37,059 bases of DNA from Gammaproteobacteria bacterium. Lineage in GTDB: Bacteria; Pseudomonadota; Gammaproteobacteria; Chromatiales; Chromatiaceae. The DNA is taken from positions 1-37,059 of the forward strand of contig JAAAOQ010000071.1 in assembly GCA_009908845.1 (NCBI GenBank). The letters run 5' to 3'. This document shows, piece after piece, positions 9,228 to 19,386 of the stretch (the first letter of the stretch is position 1; each line of letters opens with the position of its first letter). The notes under the pieces were generated by a model, which was given only the letters and a program-made list of their open reading frames with translations, made no database searches and was not told the origin of the DNA. The translations under genes and the position numbers were made by a program.

Positions 9228-9711
9228 GAGGCTGCTGCGAGCGATCGCTCCTAAATCGGGAAAAGTCGTTTCTGGTGATCCACTGATTCCTATCGCCTTA
9301 GGGGCATTCTGTTTGGTTTTCTAACCCGTCCTACGGTATTGGCCTCATAGTCTGCATGAGCGAGTGATTTAGAACCTTGAGGCTAACGTGGCCTTTTGTG
9401 CGGTCTTTCGGCTTCTGGTGGCCAATTGGTCGCGGCGAGCCTGGAGTGGCTTCGATACTGGTGCTGGCCGATATTGGCGTCGTGATGGTCGGTCGATCGC
9501 GATATCGAGCGCAACAGCCGCGCTGCGGCCATGCCTCTGCGCTTGCCAAGAGTCTGCTTTAGCGCTAGCTTCCCCTCCGTCGGCCGGTCGCGCTGGCAGC
9601 ATCGAATTGACTGAACGCCGAATTGCGTCCATGAGAGTGCGCATCCTGCAGCATGCGCTCGCAGTGTAACGCGGCGGTTCACCGTCATCTGTCCTTCCCT
9701 GGAGACGCAGA
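9228..9711. other. Intergenic region, no gene recognised
   Basis: About 480 bp between sdhB and the lysozyme fusion. Reading frames here have no family features and no ribosome sites. The first 100 bases are locally AT-richer than the surroundings. Only the last bases are assignable: CTGGAG upstream of the ATG at 9712 serves the next gene. I see no convincing terminator or promoter pair. Confidence 0.5.
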
Positions 9712-10974
9712 ATGAATCCTTTGGTGAGTCTGGCGATCTCGCAGCTTCCCGGCCTCGCAAAACGCATTGCCGATAAGGTGATGCCGGATGTTGAGGAAAA
9801 GGTGGCCGACACGGTCCGGAATTTTCTCGGAACCGATGATCCGCAACAGGCCGACATTGAGCTGCAGGACCCAAAGATCGCGGCGGAGCTGCGGGTGCGT
9901 CTCGCCGAGATCGAGGCCGAAGCGGATCGGCGTGAGGCCGAATTGAGGCAAAAGGAGCGCGAGGGGCAGCTCGAGGCGATCCGTCTCCAATTCGATCAGT
10001 TCAAGACCGCGTTGCAGGACAAGCAGGACGCTCGTGCGACCATGACCGGGCTGGCTCGGCTCAACAGTCCATTGGCCTGGGGGCCGGTCATCGTCTCTGC
10101 TGTCGTGACGCTGGGGTTCTTCGCTGTGCTGCTCTATCTGATCAGTGCCGGACTCGATCCAGCGAGCCAGGCGGATCAGGCGCTGCTACAGATCGTCAAT
10201 ATCGCGGTTGGGGCGCTCACCGCCGGATTCGCGACCGTGGTCAGCTTCTGGCTCGGCTCGTCGAGCGGGTCACGCAATAAGGACGATATCGCGCTGCAGA
10301 CGCAGTCTCAGGTCGCTGCGATGCAACGCGATAGCTTGAGTGCGACCGAGCGCATCGTCGACAACCAGTCGCGGCAGGCACGTGAGCTGATCCAGCGCGT
10401 CGCGCGCGAGCCGGTCGCCGCGGCGCCGACGTTGGCGCCGAAGAAGAGCACCCGGCAGTTCCGCCGCTGTGTCGACATCATCCTCGGTCATGAAGGCGGC
10501 TATGTGGATCATCCGAGCGATCCGGGTGGCGCGACCAACATGGGCATCACATTCGAGACGCTCCGGGCTTGGCGGGGCGAGTCGATCACCAAGGCAGATG
10601 TCCAGGAGCTATCGGAAGATGAGGCCCGGGAGATCTATCGGGCGAACTATTGGAATGCGCTGAACTGCGATCAGTTGCCGATCGGGGTCGATTTGGTGAC
10701 CTTCGATTTCGGCGTGAATGCCGGGGTGAGCCGCGCCGCGAAGATGTTGCAGAGGATCGTCGCCGTCGAGGCCGACGGGCAGATCGGGCCGATCACGATC
10801 GGGGCCGTTAGCCAGAATGAGGCAGGGGACCTGATCACAGAGTTCAGCGACGCTCGGCTGAGCTACTACCGAAGCTTGTCGCACTGGGAGACCTTCGGTC
10901 GCGGCTGGTCGCGGCGCACTGCCGAGACCCGCGATGCAGCGCTGGACATGCTCCGCGCGGGCGGACGCACCTAG
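9712..10974 (+). CDS. Fused 3TM-type holin and GH108 lysozyme (endolysin)
   Basis: Protein of 420 residues. Residues 1-110 are cytoplasmic and rich in charged helix (LAEIEAEADRREAELRQKER). Two membrane segments follow, about 121-146 (starting LAWGPVIVSAVV) and 158-184 (ending VVSFWLGSS). This arrangement resembles the small '3TM holin' family associated with gene transfer agents. After a linker, residues 250-345 are a glycoside hydrolase family 108 lysozyme with HEGGYVDHPSDPGGATNMGI, where Glu261 is the expected catalytic acid; the C-terminal 75 residues match the peptidoglycan-binding domain that follows GH108. Endolysin and holin are normally separate genes. No phage structural, terminase or integrase genes are nearby, so this is either an orphan lysis gene or a host-recruited murein hydrolase. 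Start supported by CTGGAGACGCAGA before ATG. Confidence 0.85.
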   Translation: MNPLVSLAISQLPGLAKRIADKVMPDVEEKVADTVRNFLGTDDPQQADIELQDPKIAAELRVRLAEIEAEADRREAELRQKEREGQLEAIRLQFDQFKTALQDKQDARATMTGLARLNSPLAWGPVIVSAVVTLGFFAVLLYLISAGLDPASQADQALLQIVNIAVGALTAGFATVVSFWLGSSSGSRNKDDIALQTQSQVAAMQRDSLSATERIVDNQSRQARELIQRVAREPVAAAPTLAPKKSTRQFRRCVDIILGHEGGYVDHPSDPGGATNMGITFETLRAWRGESITKADVQELSEDEAREIYRANYWNALNCDQLPIGVDLVTFDFGVNAGVSRAAKMLQRIVAVEADGQIGPITIGAVSQNEAGDLITEFSDARLSYYRSLSHWETFGRGWSRRTAETRDAALDMLRAGGRT

Positions 10975-11495
10975 CGCGGCGATCGGCTGGTCTGCGATGA
11001 GCCCCTCAACAGGTGGATGGGGCGCTGGAGGTCAGCCGTCATGAGCGATGACCTCGGAGCTGCCGGTGGAACGGGGTCGAGGCCGCCCGAGGCGCCGTCG
11101 GTCGCGGTGCACCAGATCAACCCGAAGTCTCTGTTCTTCGTGGCGCCCCTGTCTGGGGGCCGAGGGCGACGGGGCTGTCCCTGCTCGGCTTCAGCAAGTG
11201 CATGCTGGCGATCGGGGCGGCATGGATGCCTGGGCTGGCAGGCAGCGCCGCAGCGAGCGATATCGGGACCTCCAGCTGGCTGCTCTGGATCTGCTCTGGG
11301 TCCTGCTCTGAATCGGCGGTGGGTGGATCGGCGCGCTGGTCTTGAATGCGGCCTTGAGCGCTCGCTCCTAGCGTATGATGCGGGAATGAGCGTATCCATG
11401 CGAGATGGGTCTTACCGCCACAACGACTAGCTGACCTCAATATGGCGAGCAACGCGCTCTATTCAGTCTGAAGCTCGCTGCTTGTTGCCCGTGCC
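10975..11495. other. Intergenic region with possible decayed small ORF
   Basis: About 520 bp without a confident gene. The best candidate starts at the ATG at 11041 (MSDDLGAAGG, continuing to HQINPKSLFFVAP) but turns into low-complexity, Cys/Arg-rich sequence near 11160. At that point another frame becomes hydrophobic and plausible (LSLLGFSKCMLAIGAAW) and ends at a stop near 11342. This pattern could be a frameshifted small membrane-protein gene, but no homolog is recognised. A region of mixed composition follows up to the next start. Confidence 0.3.
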
Positions 11496-14174
11496 ATGCC
11501 CCATCGTTTGGATCAGTCTTCGCCCTCTCGCACCGCCCGGTCTATCTCGCTCGCCTACGCAGCGATCGCCGCGAGCTGGATTCTCGTCAGCGATTGGCTT
11601 GTGGCCCTCCCAGCACCCGGTGGGCAGGACCTCGTGCCCTGGCAAACGGCCAAGGGCCTGGGCTTCGTCGTCGTCACCTCGACCCTGCTGTTCCTGCTTC
11701 TGCGCTCGCGCCTCAAGCAGCACCAGGAGACCGAGCGCCGCTTCGAGACCTTGGTCGAGAGTCTGCCGGGGATCGCCTACCGCTGTGAGAATGACCACAG
11801 CTGGACGATGCGCTATGTCAGTCGTTCGGTGCATCTGCTGACCGGTTATTCACCAGAAGAGCTGATCGGCAACGCAACGATCGCCTATGCGGCGCTGATT
11901 CATCCAGAGGATCGAGAGCCCGTCTGCGAGCAGATCCAGCAGGCCCTGAAGGCCGATCGAGCATTTCGTGTCGAGTACCGTCTTCGTCGTCGAGACGGCA
12001 GCCTGATCTGGGTTTGGGAGCAGGGTCGGGGCGTGCCGGATATCAACCGCCGAGGGCAGCTCGTCGTCGAGGGGCTGATGCTCGATGTGACCGAGCGCAA
12101 GCAGGCCGAAGCGGCCGCCAAGGAAACGGCCGAGCGCTTGGAGTCGCTCGGCGACAACCTGCCGGGCGGGGCCATCTACCGGCTTCACCGAACCCTGAGC
12201 GGCGAGTATCGCTTCACCTATGCCTCGAAGGGCATTGAGCAGATCCTGGGGATCAGTCGCGAGCGGATGATGGCCGACGCAACGGCCGCCTTTGAGTTGA
12301 CCGAACAGCCCTACCGGGACGCTGTGCATCAGGCCAACGAACGGTCTGTGCGTGATCTGAGCCTGTTCGAGATGGAACTGCCGCAGTGCCTGCCAGATGG
12401 CAGTCGCAAATGGATCGCAGTGCGCTCGCTACCGTATCGATCAGCGGATCGCGGGGTGTTCTGGGACGGGATCGTCATGGACATCACCGAGCGTAAGGCG
12501 GTTGAGGAGAAGCTGCGCGAGGCAGCGGCCGTGTTCGCCAGCACGGCGGAAGGGGTCGTGATCACAGCATTGGATGGCGAGATTCGCGATGCCAATCCTG
12601 CCTTTTGCAGCATTACTGGCTATCGCAAGGAGGAGGTGATTGGCCAAAACCCACGTTTGCTGAAATCGGACCGGCACGATCGCAGCTTCTATCAGGGGAT
12701 GTGGCAGTCATTGGAGAGGCGAGGCCAATGGCACGGCGAGATCTGGAACCGCCGCAAGGATGGGACGATCTATCCGGAGTTATTGACCATCAGCGTCGTC
12801 TCGGATCAACAGGGCCAGGCGACCGGCTATGTCGGTGTGTTCGCCGATATCACCCCGCTCAAAGAGTCCGAAGAGCGTCTCGATCATCTCGCGCATCATG
12901 ATCCGCTGACTGATCTGCCCAACCGGCTATTGTTCGATGCCCGGCTGGGTCACGCGATCCATCATGCCGCCCGTAACCAAGGTGTGTTGGCGGTGTTGTT
13001 CACTGACCTCGATCGTTTCAAGCACATCAACGATAGCCTGGGGCATCCGGCCGGTGATGCGCTGTTGCAACAGTTCAGCCGGCGCCTGACCGATACCCTC
13101 AGGGCCGAGGACACGGTTGCCCGCATCAGCGGCGACGAGTTCGTGGTCCTGCTGGAAGCGGTCGAGGGTGCCACGCATGTCGCACCGGTCGCGCGCAAGC
13201 TGATCGAGGCCCTGAAGGAGCCCTTTCGGATCGAGGGCAGCACCGTCCGCGTCACCGCCAGCATCGGGATCAGCCTGTATCCGGACGACGGCAATACGGT
13301 CGCAGCCCTGTTGCGCAACGCCGACGCGGCGATGTATCGCGCCAAGGAAGAGGGTGGGAACACCTATGCGTTCTATACCGCCGAGATGACAGCGGCGGCC
13401 TTCGAGCATGTGTTCCTGGAGAATGCGCTGCGCGGCGCGCTGGAGCGGGACGAGTTTCGGCTCCTGTATCAGCCTCAGATCGATCTCGAATCGGGTCGCT
13501 TGCTCGGAGTCGAGGCGTTGCTGCGCTGGCATCACCCGGAAGAAGGCGTCATCCCGCCGCTGCGTTTCATTCCCATTGCCGAGCAGACCGGCCTGATCCT
13601 GGAGATCGGGCGCTGGGTCTTGCGCCGCGCCTGCGTCCAGGCACGGCGTTGGCTGGATCAAGGCTTCGAGTTTGACTGGGTCGGGGTCAATGTGGCGGGG
13701 CGACAGGTCCATGACCGCGAGTTCGTTGGGGACGTCGAGCGCACGCTCGCCGAAACGGGGTTGCCGGCGAGCTGTCTCGAGTTGGAGATCAGCGAGAACT
13801 TCGTCATGCGGCGCGCCGACTCCGGAGTGGAGAAGCTGCAGACGCTCCATGCCAAAGGGGTCGGGATCGCGATCGACGACTTCGGGACCGGCTATTCGTG
13901 CCTCAGCCACCTCAAGCGGCTGCCGATCAGCAGGCTCAAGCTCGACCAAGGTTTCGTGCGCGGCATCCCCGATGAACAGGACGATATGGCCATCTGCGAT
14001 GCAGTGATCGCGATGAGCCGGGCCTTGAGCCTGGCTGTGATCGCCGAGGGCGTCGAGACGGAAGAGCAGGCCGCTTTTCTGAGCGGAAAAGGGTGTCGCC
14101 TCGCTCAGGGGTTCCTGTTCGGTCGACCGATGCCGCCTGAGGCGATCGAGTGCCTGCTCGATGCCGCGGGTTAG
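11496..14174 (+). CDS. Membrane PAS-GGDEF-EAL c-di-GMP turnover protein
   Basis: Protein of 892 residues. Two N-terminal membrane helices (about 18-37 and 52-71) flank a short periplasmic loop. Three PAS domains follow (about 83-205, 213-330, 338-450), each ending in DVTERKQAE, DITERKAVE or DITPLKESE. The GGDEF domain (HHDPLTDLPNR, TDLDRFKHIND) has SGDEF at the active site, a variant found in active cyclases. The EAL domain is complete: EALLRW, ELEISE, DDFGTGYS, LKLDQGFV and AEGVET, so phosphodiesterase activity is expected. Unlike the 3231-5783 protein, no metal ligand is lost. No ribosome site is obvious before the ATG at 11496, and the start could be slightly wrong. The signal sensed is unknown. 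Confidence 0.93.
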   Translation: MPHRLDQSSPSRTARSISLAYAAIAASWILVSDWLVALPAPGGQDLVPWQTAKGLGFVVVTSTLLFLLLRSRLKQHQETERRFETLVESLPGIAYRCENDHSWTMRYVSRSVHLLTGYSPEELIGNATIAYAALIHPEDREPVCEQIQQALKADRAFRVEYRLRRRDGSLIWVWEQGRGVPDINRRGQLVVEGLMLDVTERKQAEAAAKETAERLESLGDNLPGGAIYRLHRTLSGEYRFTYASKGIEQILGISRERMMADATAAFELTEQPYRDAVHQANERSVRDLSLFEMELPQCLPDGSRKWIAVRSLPYRSADRGVFWDGIVMDITERKAVEEKLREAAAVFASTAEGVVITALDGEIRDANPAFCSITGYRKEEVIGQNPRLLKSDRHDRSFYQGMWQSLERRGQWHGEIWNRRKDGTIYPELLTISVVSDQQGQATGYVGVFADITPLKESEERLDHLAHHDPLTDLPNRLLFDARLGHAIHHAARNQGVLAVLFTDLDRFKHINDSLGHPAGDALLQQFSRRLTDTLRAEDTVARISGDEFVVLLEAVEGATHVAPVARKLIEALKEPFRIEGSTVRVTASIGISLYPDDGNTVAALLRNADAAMYRAKEEGGNTYAFYTAEMTAAAFEHVFLENALRGALERDEFRLLYQPQIDLESGRLLGVEALLRWHHPEEGVIPPLRFIPIAEQTGLILEIGRWVLRRACVQARRWLDQGFEFDWVGVNVAGRQVHDREFVGDVERTLAETGLPASCLELEISENFVMRRADSGVEKLQTLHAKGVGIAIDDFGTGYSCLSHLKRLPISRLKLDQGFVRGIPDEQDDMAICDAVIAMSRALSLAVIAEGVETEEQAAFLSGKGCRLAQGFLFGRPMPPEAIECLLDAAG

Positions 14175-14228
14175 TGCAAGACAGCGGAACTCCCAAGACC
14201 GGTTGTCGCTGCCCACACTGGCCGTGGG

Positions 14229-14299
14229 GTAGGAATCCGCTTGCGGGCGATCTTCGCAGCCGTGAGCGCGGCCTGGTCGCCCGCAAGCGGGCTCCTACA
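14229..14299. repeat. REP-like inverted repeat between convergent genes
   Basis: GTAGGAATCCGCTTGCGGGC (left arm from 14229) pairs with GCCCGCAAGCGGGCTCCTAC (right arm to 14299), one interior mismatch region, with a 26-nt spacer rich in GC. This sequence type is a familiar dispersed extragenic palindrome in gammaproteobacteria. It sits between the ends of the GGDEF-EAL gene and the GNAT gene, where it could stop transcription from both sides. A short direct repeat, CCAGGTGGCAG, follows at 14311-14321 and 14324-14334. Confidence 0.8.
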
Positions 14300-14366
14300 G
14301 CGCTGAGAGCCCAGGTGGCAGGGCCAGGTGGCAGAAAGAGGGTCTCGGTATTGCTGACGCGATGCA

Positions 14367-14999
14367 CTAGTCGGCTGGCTTGAGCCAGAATACCATCGGT
14401 TTCGCGGTCTCCTCTGTATCGCCGAGCTCCTGCCAGCTGAAGGTCGTCGTCAGCTCCGGGTGGCGTCGATAGCCGCGCTTGGTCCAGAAGCGGTCCAGCG
14501 GCACGTAGTCGGCGGGTCGCCGCGGGTCATCATCGCTGCGCTGCACCGCACAGAAGGCGTACCAGTCGAATTGCAGGGCCTGCTGCTCGCTCAGGGCACG
14601 GGCATGCCGCTCGCGCTCTTCGAAGAACCGCACGCCGAGTCCACGGCCGCGATAGTCGGGCAGCAGCACCGATTCGCCCAGATAGAAGATCCGGCTCGGA
14701 TCATAGCCATGGGCGACGAACGGGGCCTTGACCTCGTCGGTCTCCTCGGCCATCGGCAGTGCGGTCGAGGCGCCGACGACGCGCTCGCCGTCGGTCACAA
14801 GCACCACGACGCTGCCCTCGGCATCGCGGTAGGTTTGCAGATAACGCGCCTCGTACTCGGCGTCGCCGTCGTACAGGTACGGGAACTCCCGGAACACCCG
14901 GATGCGCAGCTCCGCTAGCGCTGGGACGTAGCGGTCGAGCTCGACGCCGGTCGCGGTGAAGACCTGAAGGTTCTCTTGGGGCTCATGTTGCTCGTTCAT
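14367..14999 (-). CDS. GNAT-family N-acetyltransferase
   Basis: Protein of 210 residues counting from the ATG at 14999 (MNEQHEPQE). The acetyl-CoA site is visible as LLPDYRGRGLGVRFFEERE (R-x-x-G-x-G/A loop), preceded by the strand GESVLL. The N-terminal half (VFREFPYLYDGDAEYEARYL) and the C-terminal WTKRGYRRHPEL are typical of a conserved family of about 210-residue GNAT proteins. The acceptor substrate is unknown. An upstream in-frame ATG at 15029 exists but would run into the palindromic element at 15031; neither start has a well-spaced ribosome site. Convergent with the upstream GGDEF-EAL gene. Confidence 0.85.
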   Translation of the reverse strand: MNEQHEPQENLQVFTATGVELDRYVPALAELRIRVFREFPYLYDGDAEYEARYLQTYRDAEGSVVVLVTDGERVVGASTALPMAEETDEVKAPFVAHGYDPSRIFYLGESVLLPDYRGRGLGVRFFEERERHARALSEQQALQFDWYAFCAVQRSDDDPRRPADYVPLDRFWTKRGYRRHPELTTTFSWQELGDTEETAKPMVFWLKPAD

Positions 15000-15030
15000 C
15001 GGATCGTCCGTTCTTGCTCCTGCGAACACT

Positions 15031-15197
15031 GCTTAGGCGATTTCTGTCAAAGCTCATACCGCCTTGCTGGTCTTTTCGCTCGCCTTCTTCGTCGCGCCGC
15101 CGGTCACATAGCCCGGCTATGCTCCCGGCGACGCTCCTCGAAGGCAAACGAAAATTCTTCGCAATTCGGTACGAGCTTTTCCGGCAATCGCCTTAGG
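15031..15197. repeat. 167-bp near-palindromic element (MITE-like)
   Basis: The two halves are imperfect reverse complements over about 75 bp per arm. Matching blocks, left arm versus right arm reversed, include TTAGGCGATT / TAAGGCGATT, AAAGCTCATACCG / AAAGCTCGTACCG, TTTTCGCTCGCCTTC / TTTTCGTTTGCCTTC and GTCGCGCCGCCGG / GTCGCCGGG. The apex is the stem CATAGCC (15107-15113) and GGCTATG (15115-15121) around one C. The whole stretch would fold into one long hairpin as RNA or cruciform DNA. It lies between divergent GNAT and SMR genes. The size and terminal symmetry suggest a miniature mobile element or large dispersed repeat; no target-site duplication is certain. Confidence 0.7.
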
Positions 15198-15277
15198 AAT
15201 TGTCCATCATATGTTCCCCGAAGCTGCCGTGACCGGGTACTCCGAAATCGGGAAATCACGTCTGGACTCGATATGCT

Positions 15278-15607
15278 ATGGCCTATCTCTATCTCGTTGT
15301 CGCGATCGTCGCCGAGGTGATCGCGACCAATGCCTTGAAGGCGGCCGACGGCTTCAGCCGGCTCGGACCGAGTCTGCTCGTCGTGTTCGGCTACGGGGTC
15401 GCCTTCTACTGCCTGTCGCTCGTGCTGAAGACGATCCCGGTCGGGATTGCCTACGCGATCTGGGCCGGTCTCGGGATCGTGCTGGTTGCGGTGGTTGCCG
15501 CCTTGGTGTTCGGCCAGGTGCCGGATCTGGCCGGCCTGATCGGCATCGCGTTGATCGTCGCGGGTGTCGTGATCATTAGCCTGTTCTCGAAGATGGTCGG
15601 GCACTGA
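15278..15607 (+). CDS. SMR-family multidrug efflux transporter (EmrE-like)
   Basis: Small membrane protein of 109 residues with four transmembrane helices, acting as a proton-coupled exporter of cationic compounds. It follows EmrE closely: the essential membrane Glu is Glu13 (VAEVIATN), followed by GFSRLGPS, the substrate-path motif [14 protein letters not shown] in helix 3, the FGQ..D segment, and the C-terminal helix ending [10 protein letters not shown]. Length equals EmrE (110). Ribosome site is weak. The gene stands alone between the palindromic element and prfC. Substrate range cannot be told; a guanidinium-exporter identity is less likely given the EmrE-like motifs. Confidence 0.92.
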   Translation: MAYLYLVVAIVAEVIATNALKAADGFSRLGPSLLVVFGYGVAFYCLSLVLKTIPVGIAYAIWAGLGIVLVAVVAALVFGQVPDLAGLIGIALIVAGVVIISLFSKMVGH

Positions 15608-15743
15608 TCCGCGTTCGGGATCGACCTCAACAGGCAGTGTTGCACGGCTCCCGGTCGGCGGCGGGATTATCCAGCGTCATGATGGCCAAGTCTCTGTTAA
15701 ACTGCCCGGTTTTGCCAAGTTCCATAGAGTGCAAGCGGAGATC

Positions 15744-17324
<1,581 letters not shown>

Positions 17325-17613
17325 GCGCTTGCCCGCACGGAGATTGAACACGATTTACCAAGCGACCAACTGATCTTGGCGGCTAAGCATCGGGGTGCGG
17401 TCAAATTATTCGACTCGGGAACCCTCCTGACTCGGCCCGTAGCCTCTCATTTGAGGACGGCCGCTTGGGTGGATGCCTCATCGCTGCGTACCGCGTTGCT
17501 GAGCACAGGGCGGGTCGGCGAGGGCAATGCGGCGGCGGGTGATGCAGTGCTGGGAAGGACGATCCGCTGGTCGGGATGCGAATGAAGCGATCAACAGCTG
17601 CAGGCTTTCGGGC

Positions 17614-18672
17614 ATGAAGAGGACAGAGCCAGAAGACGCTGCTCGGGATCTGGTGGTGCTGGCACCGGGCCTGCTTGGACCGGTGCCGCTGCCTGCCGAG
17701 CAGGTCCCGACCACGCCGGCGCTGAGTCGTCTGCTTTCCCGGGGCCAGCGCCGGGATGACGACGCGGCGGTTGCAGCCGAGCGGCGCGGGCTGACCCAGG
17801 CGCTGCTGCAGCGTTTCGGCGCCGAGGCGAGTGCGCCCTATGCCCGCGCCGCCGATGATCCAGACTGGGACCGCTCCGGCTATCTGCTGCATGCCGATCC
17901 GGTGCATCTGCGTGCCGACCGCGACCAGCTCCGGCTGTTCAGTGCCAGCCATTTCGCGCTCTCAGTGGATGAGGCAGAGGCCCTGGTCGCAGCATTGAAT
18001 CGCGAGTTCGCCGACGATGGCCTAAGAGTAAGCGCGCCGGCGCCTTCGCGCTGGTACCTGCAGCCACCGGCCCCGCCGGCAATCGAGACCCAACCGCTCG
18101 ACCAGGTCGATGGCTGCAGCATCGATAGCGCCTCGCCCGCTGGGACCGACGCCAAGCACTGGTCCGGGCTCTTGAGCGAGGTGCAGATGGCGCTGTTCCA
18201 GTCGCCGGTCAATGCCGAGCGCGAGCGTCGCGGACAGCCGGCGATCAACGCCCTCTGGCTCTGGGGAGGCGGGGCATGGCAGCCGCTGGAAGCGCCTGGA
18301 TTTCAGCGCTTGGTCGCGGGCTCCCCGCTCGCTCAGGGCCTTGCCGATGCGGCAGGGATCACCGCCTCGCACGCGGCCTTGAGCGAGGAGGCGGCTGCTG
18401 CCGATCCCAGACTGGCAGGTTCGCTGGTGGTGTTTGAAGGGCTGCGGCAGGCGCTGCAGGACGCCGATCCGCTGCGTTGGATCGAGGCGCTCAGGGAACT
18501 GGAAGCCGGGCTTGAGCCGGCGCTCGCTGCGCTCGCTCGAGGCCGCGTCGGCGGCGTCGAGCTGGACCTCACAGACGGCCGTCGCTGGCGGCTCGAGCGC
18601 CGCGACCTGCGGCGTTTCTGGCGGCGCCGACGCCCCCTTACTCACTGGCTGGACGGGCTGGCTTCCGGCTAG
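17614..18672 (+). CDS. RpfE-like conserved protein (COG4255-type)
   Basis: Protein of 352 residues from the ATG at 17614 (MKRTEPEDAARDLVVLAPGL). The central INALWLWGGG motif, the N-terminal APGLLGP segment and the acidic/aliphatic middle part resemble the proteobacterial family named after Xanthomonas RpfE and often labelled phosphoglycerate mutase-like; I see no residues that prove an activity. The C-terminus is Arg-rich (LRRFWRRRRPLTHWL). An in-frame ATG at 17527 would add 29 residues of unlikely composition. The preceding 290 bp after prfC hold nothing I recognise. Function unknown. Confidence 0.72.
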   Translation: MKRTEPEDAARDLVVLAPGLLGPVPLPAEQVPTTPALSRLLSRGQRRDDDAAVAAERRGLTQALLQRFGAEASAPYARAADDPDWDRSGYLLHADPVHLRADRDQLRLFSASHFALSVDEAEALVAALNREFADDGLRVSAPAPSRWYLQPPAPPAIETQPLDQVDGCSIDSASPAGTDAKHWSGLLSEVQMALFQSPVNAERERRGQPAINALWLWGGGAWQPLEAPGFQRLVAGSPLAQGLADAAGITASHAALSEEAAAADPRLAGSLVVFEGLRQALQDADPLRWIEALRELEAGLEPALAALARGRVGGVELDLTDGRRWRLERRDLRRFWRRRRPLTHWLDGLASG

Positions 18673-18679
18673 CTCCGGG

Positions 18680-18738
18680 ACGGCAACCAAAAACCGGTAC
18701 GGCAACCAAAACGCTGGTCGGCAGCCAGAGAACGGTTT
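18680..18738. repeat. Three tandem 19-20-bp repeats upstream of hsp20
   Basis: ACGGCAACCAAAAACCGGT (18680-18698), ACGGCAACCAAAACGCTGGT (18699-18718) and the more diverged CGGCAGCCAGAGAACGGTTT (18719-18738) follow each other without gap, starting 8 bp after the rpfE-like stop. They end about 45 bp before the hsp20 promoter hexamers. They could be repeated operator sites or a local slippage duplication; the sequence alone cannot decide. Confidence 0.65.
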
Positions 18739-18781
18739 CTATCGTTCTGTTCTTGAAGGCTTTTCGGGTTCTCTCAGTCGC

Positions 18782-18809
18782 TTGCCACAGCGTCACGGTG
18801 CGCTATAGT
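18782..18809 (+). promoter_or_regulatory. Sigma-70-type promoter for hsp20
   Basis: TTGCCA at 18782-18787 and TATAGT at 18804-18809 each match the sigma-70 consensus at five of six positions with a 16-bp spacer. Transcription would begin about 30 bp ahead of the hsp20 ribosome site. No CTTGAAA/CCCCAT heat-shock promoter of comparable quality was found. Confidence 0.55.
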
Positions 18810-18847
18810 TATAGGTAGGAGATGGCAAAGTGATCAGGAGGAACGCG

Positions 18848-19330
18848 ATGAGCGCAAAGAGCAAAGAGACCAAAGCCCTACAACGTCACGAGTCCCATTG
18901 GTTCGATGAAATGGATCGGTCGTTCGAGCAGATGATGCGGCGCGGGCTACTGCAGCCGTTCCGCGACATCTGGCCGGATTGGGCGCCTTTCCAACCCGAC
19001 CTGGACGTGCGGATGCCGCGGGTCGACATGATCGACCGCGAGGCTGAGCTGCTGGTGCGGGCCGAGCTTCCCGGCATCGACAAGGAGCATGTGCACATCG
19101 AGGTGGCCGGGGATATGCTGACCATCCGCGGTGAGCGGGCGCATGAGGAGAAGCGCGAAGAGGAGAATGTCTATCGCGCCGAGATCCTACGCGGTGCCTT
19201 CAGCCGGACATTGCGGCTGCCGCCCGGGCTCGACACCGATGCCGCTGAGGCGACCTTCGAGAAAGGCCTGCTCGAGATCCATCTGCCGAAGCCTGAGGAG
19301 AGCAAGCGGCAGCGGATCGCGATCAGCTAG
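18848..19330 (+). CDS. Small heat-shock protein, Hsp20/alpha-crystallin family
   Basis: ATP-independent holdase chaperone of 160 residues. The alpha-crystallin domain spans about 55-150: PRVDMIDREAELLVRAELPGIDKEHVHIEVAGDMLTIRGER, then the conserved end motif FSRTLRLPPGLDTDAAEATFEKGLLEIHLPK with the A-x-x-x-n-G-v-L consensus (TFEKGLLEI), and a short tail with the IAI (I-x-I) oligomerisation motif. The start at 18848 follows AGGAGG (18836-18841) with ideal spacing, against a GTG at 18830 upstream. Monocistronic, with its own promoter. Confidence 0.95.
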   Translation: MSAKSKETKALQRHESHWFDEMDRSFEQMMRRGLLQPFRDIWPDWAPFQPDLDVRMPRVDMIDREAELLVRAELPGIDKEHVHIEVAGDMLTIRGERAHEEKREEENVYRAEILRGAFSRTLRLPPGLDTDAAEATFEKGLLEIHLPKPEESKRQRIAIS

Positions 19331-19343
19331 CGAGCGACGCCAG

Positions 19344-19376
19344 ACCAGTGCTGGACCAGTGCTGGAACAGTGTTGG
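19344..19376. repeat. Three tandem 11-bp repeats after hsp20
   Basis: ACCAGTGCTGG occurs at 19344-19354 and 19355-19365, and AACAGTGTTGG at 19366-19376. They sit in the short gap between convergent hsp20 and the DUF427 gene. Directly after, GGCACCGG (19375-19382) and CCGGTGCC (19397-19404) can form a hairpin that overlaps the DUF427 stop codon. Confidence 0.7.
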
Positions 19377-19386
19377 CACCGGACCT

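Noticed and set aside
9248-9302. Short matches to the region upstream of the SMR gene (AAATCGGGAAA; ATCGCCTTAGG)
   Set aside because: Only 11-14 bases each, in different relative order and orientation; too short to call a repeat copy, though a genome search could revive it.
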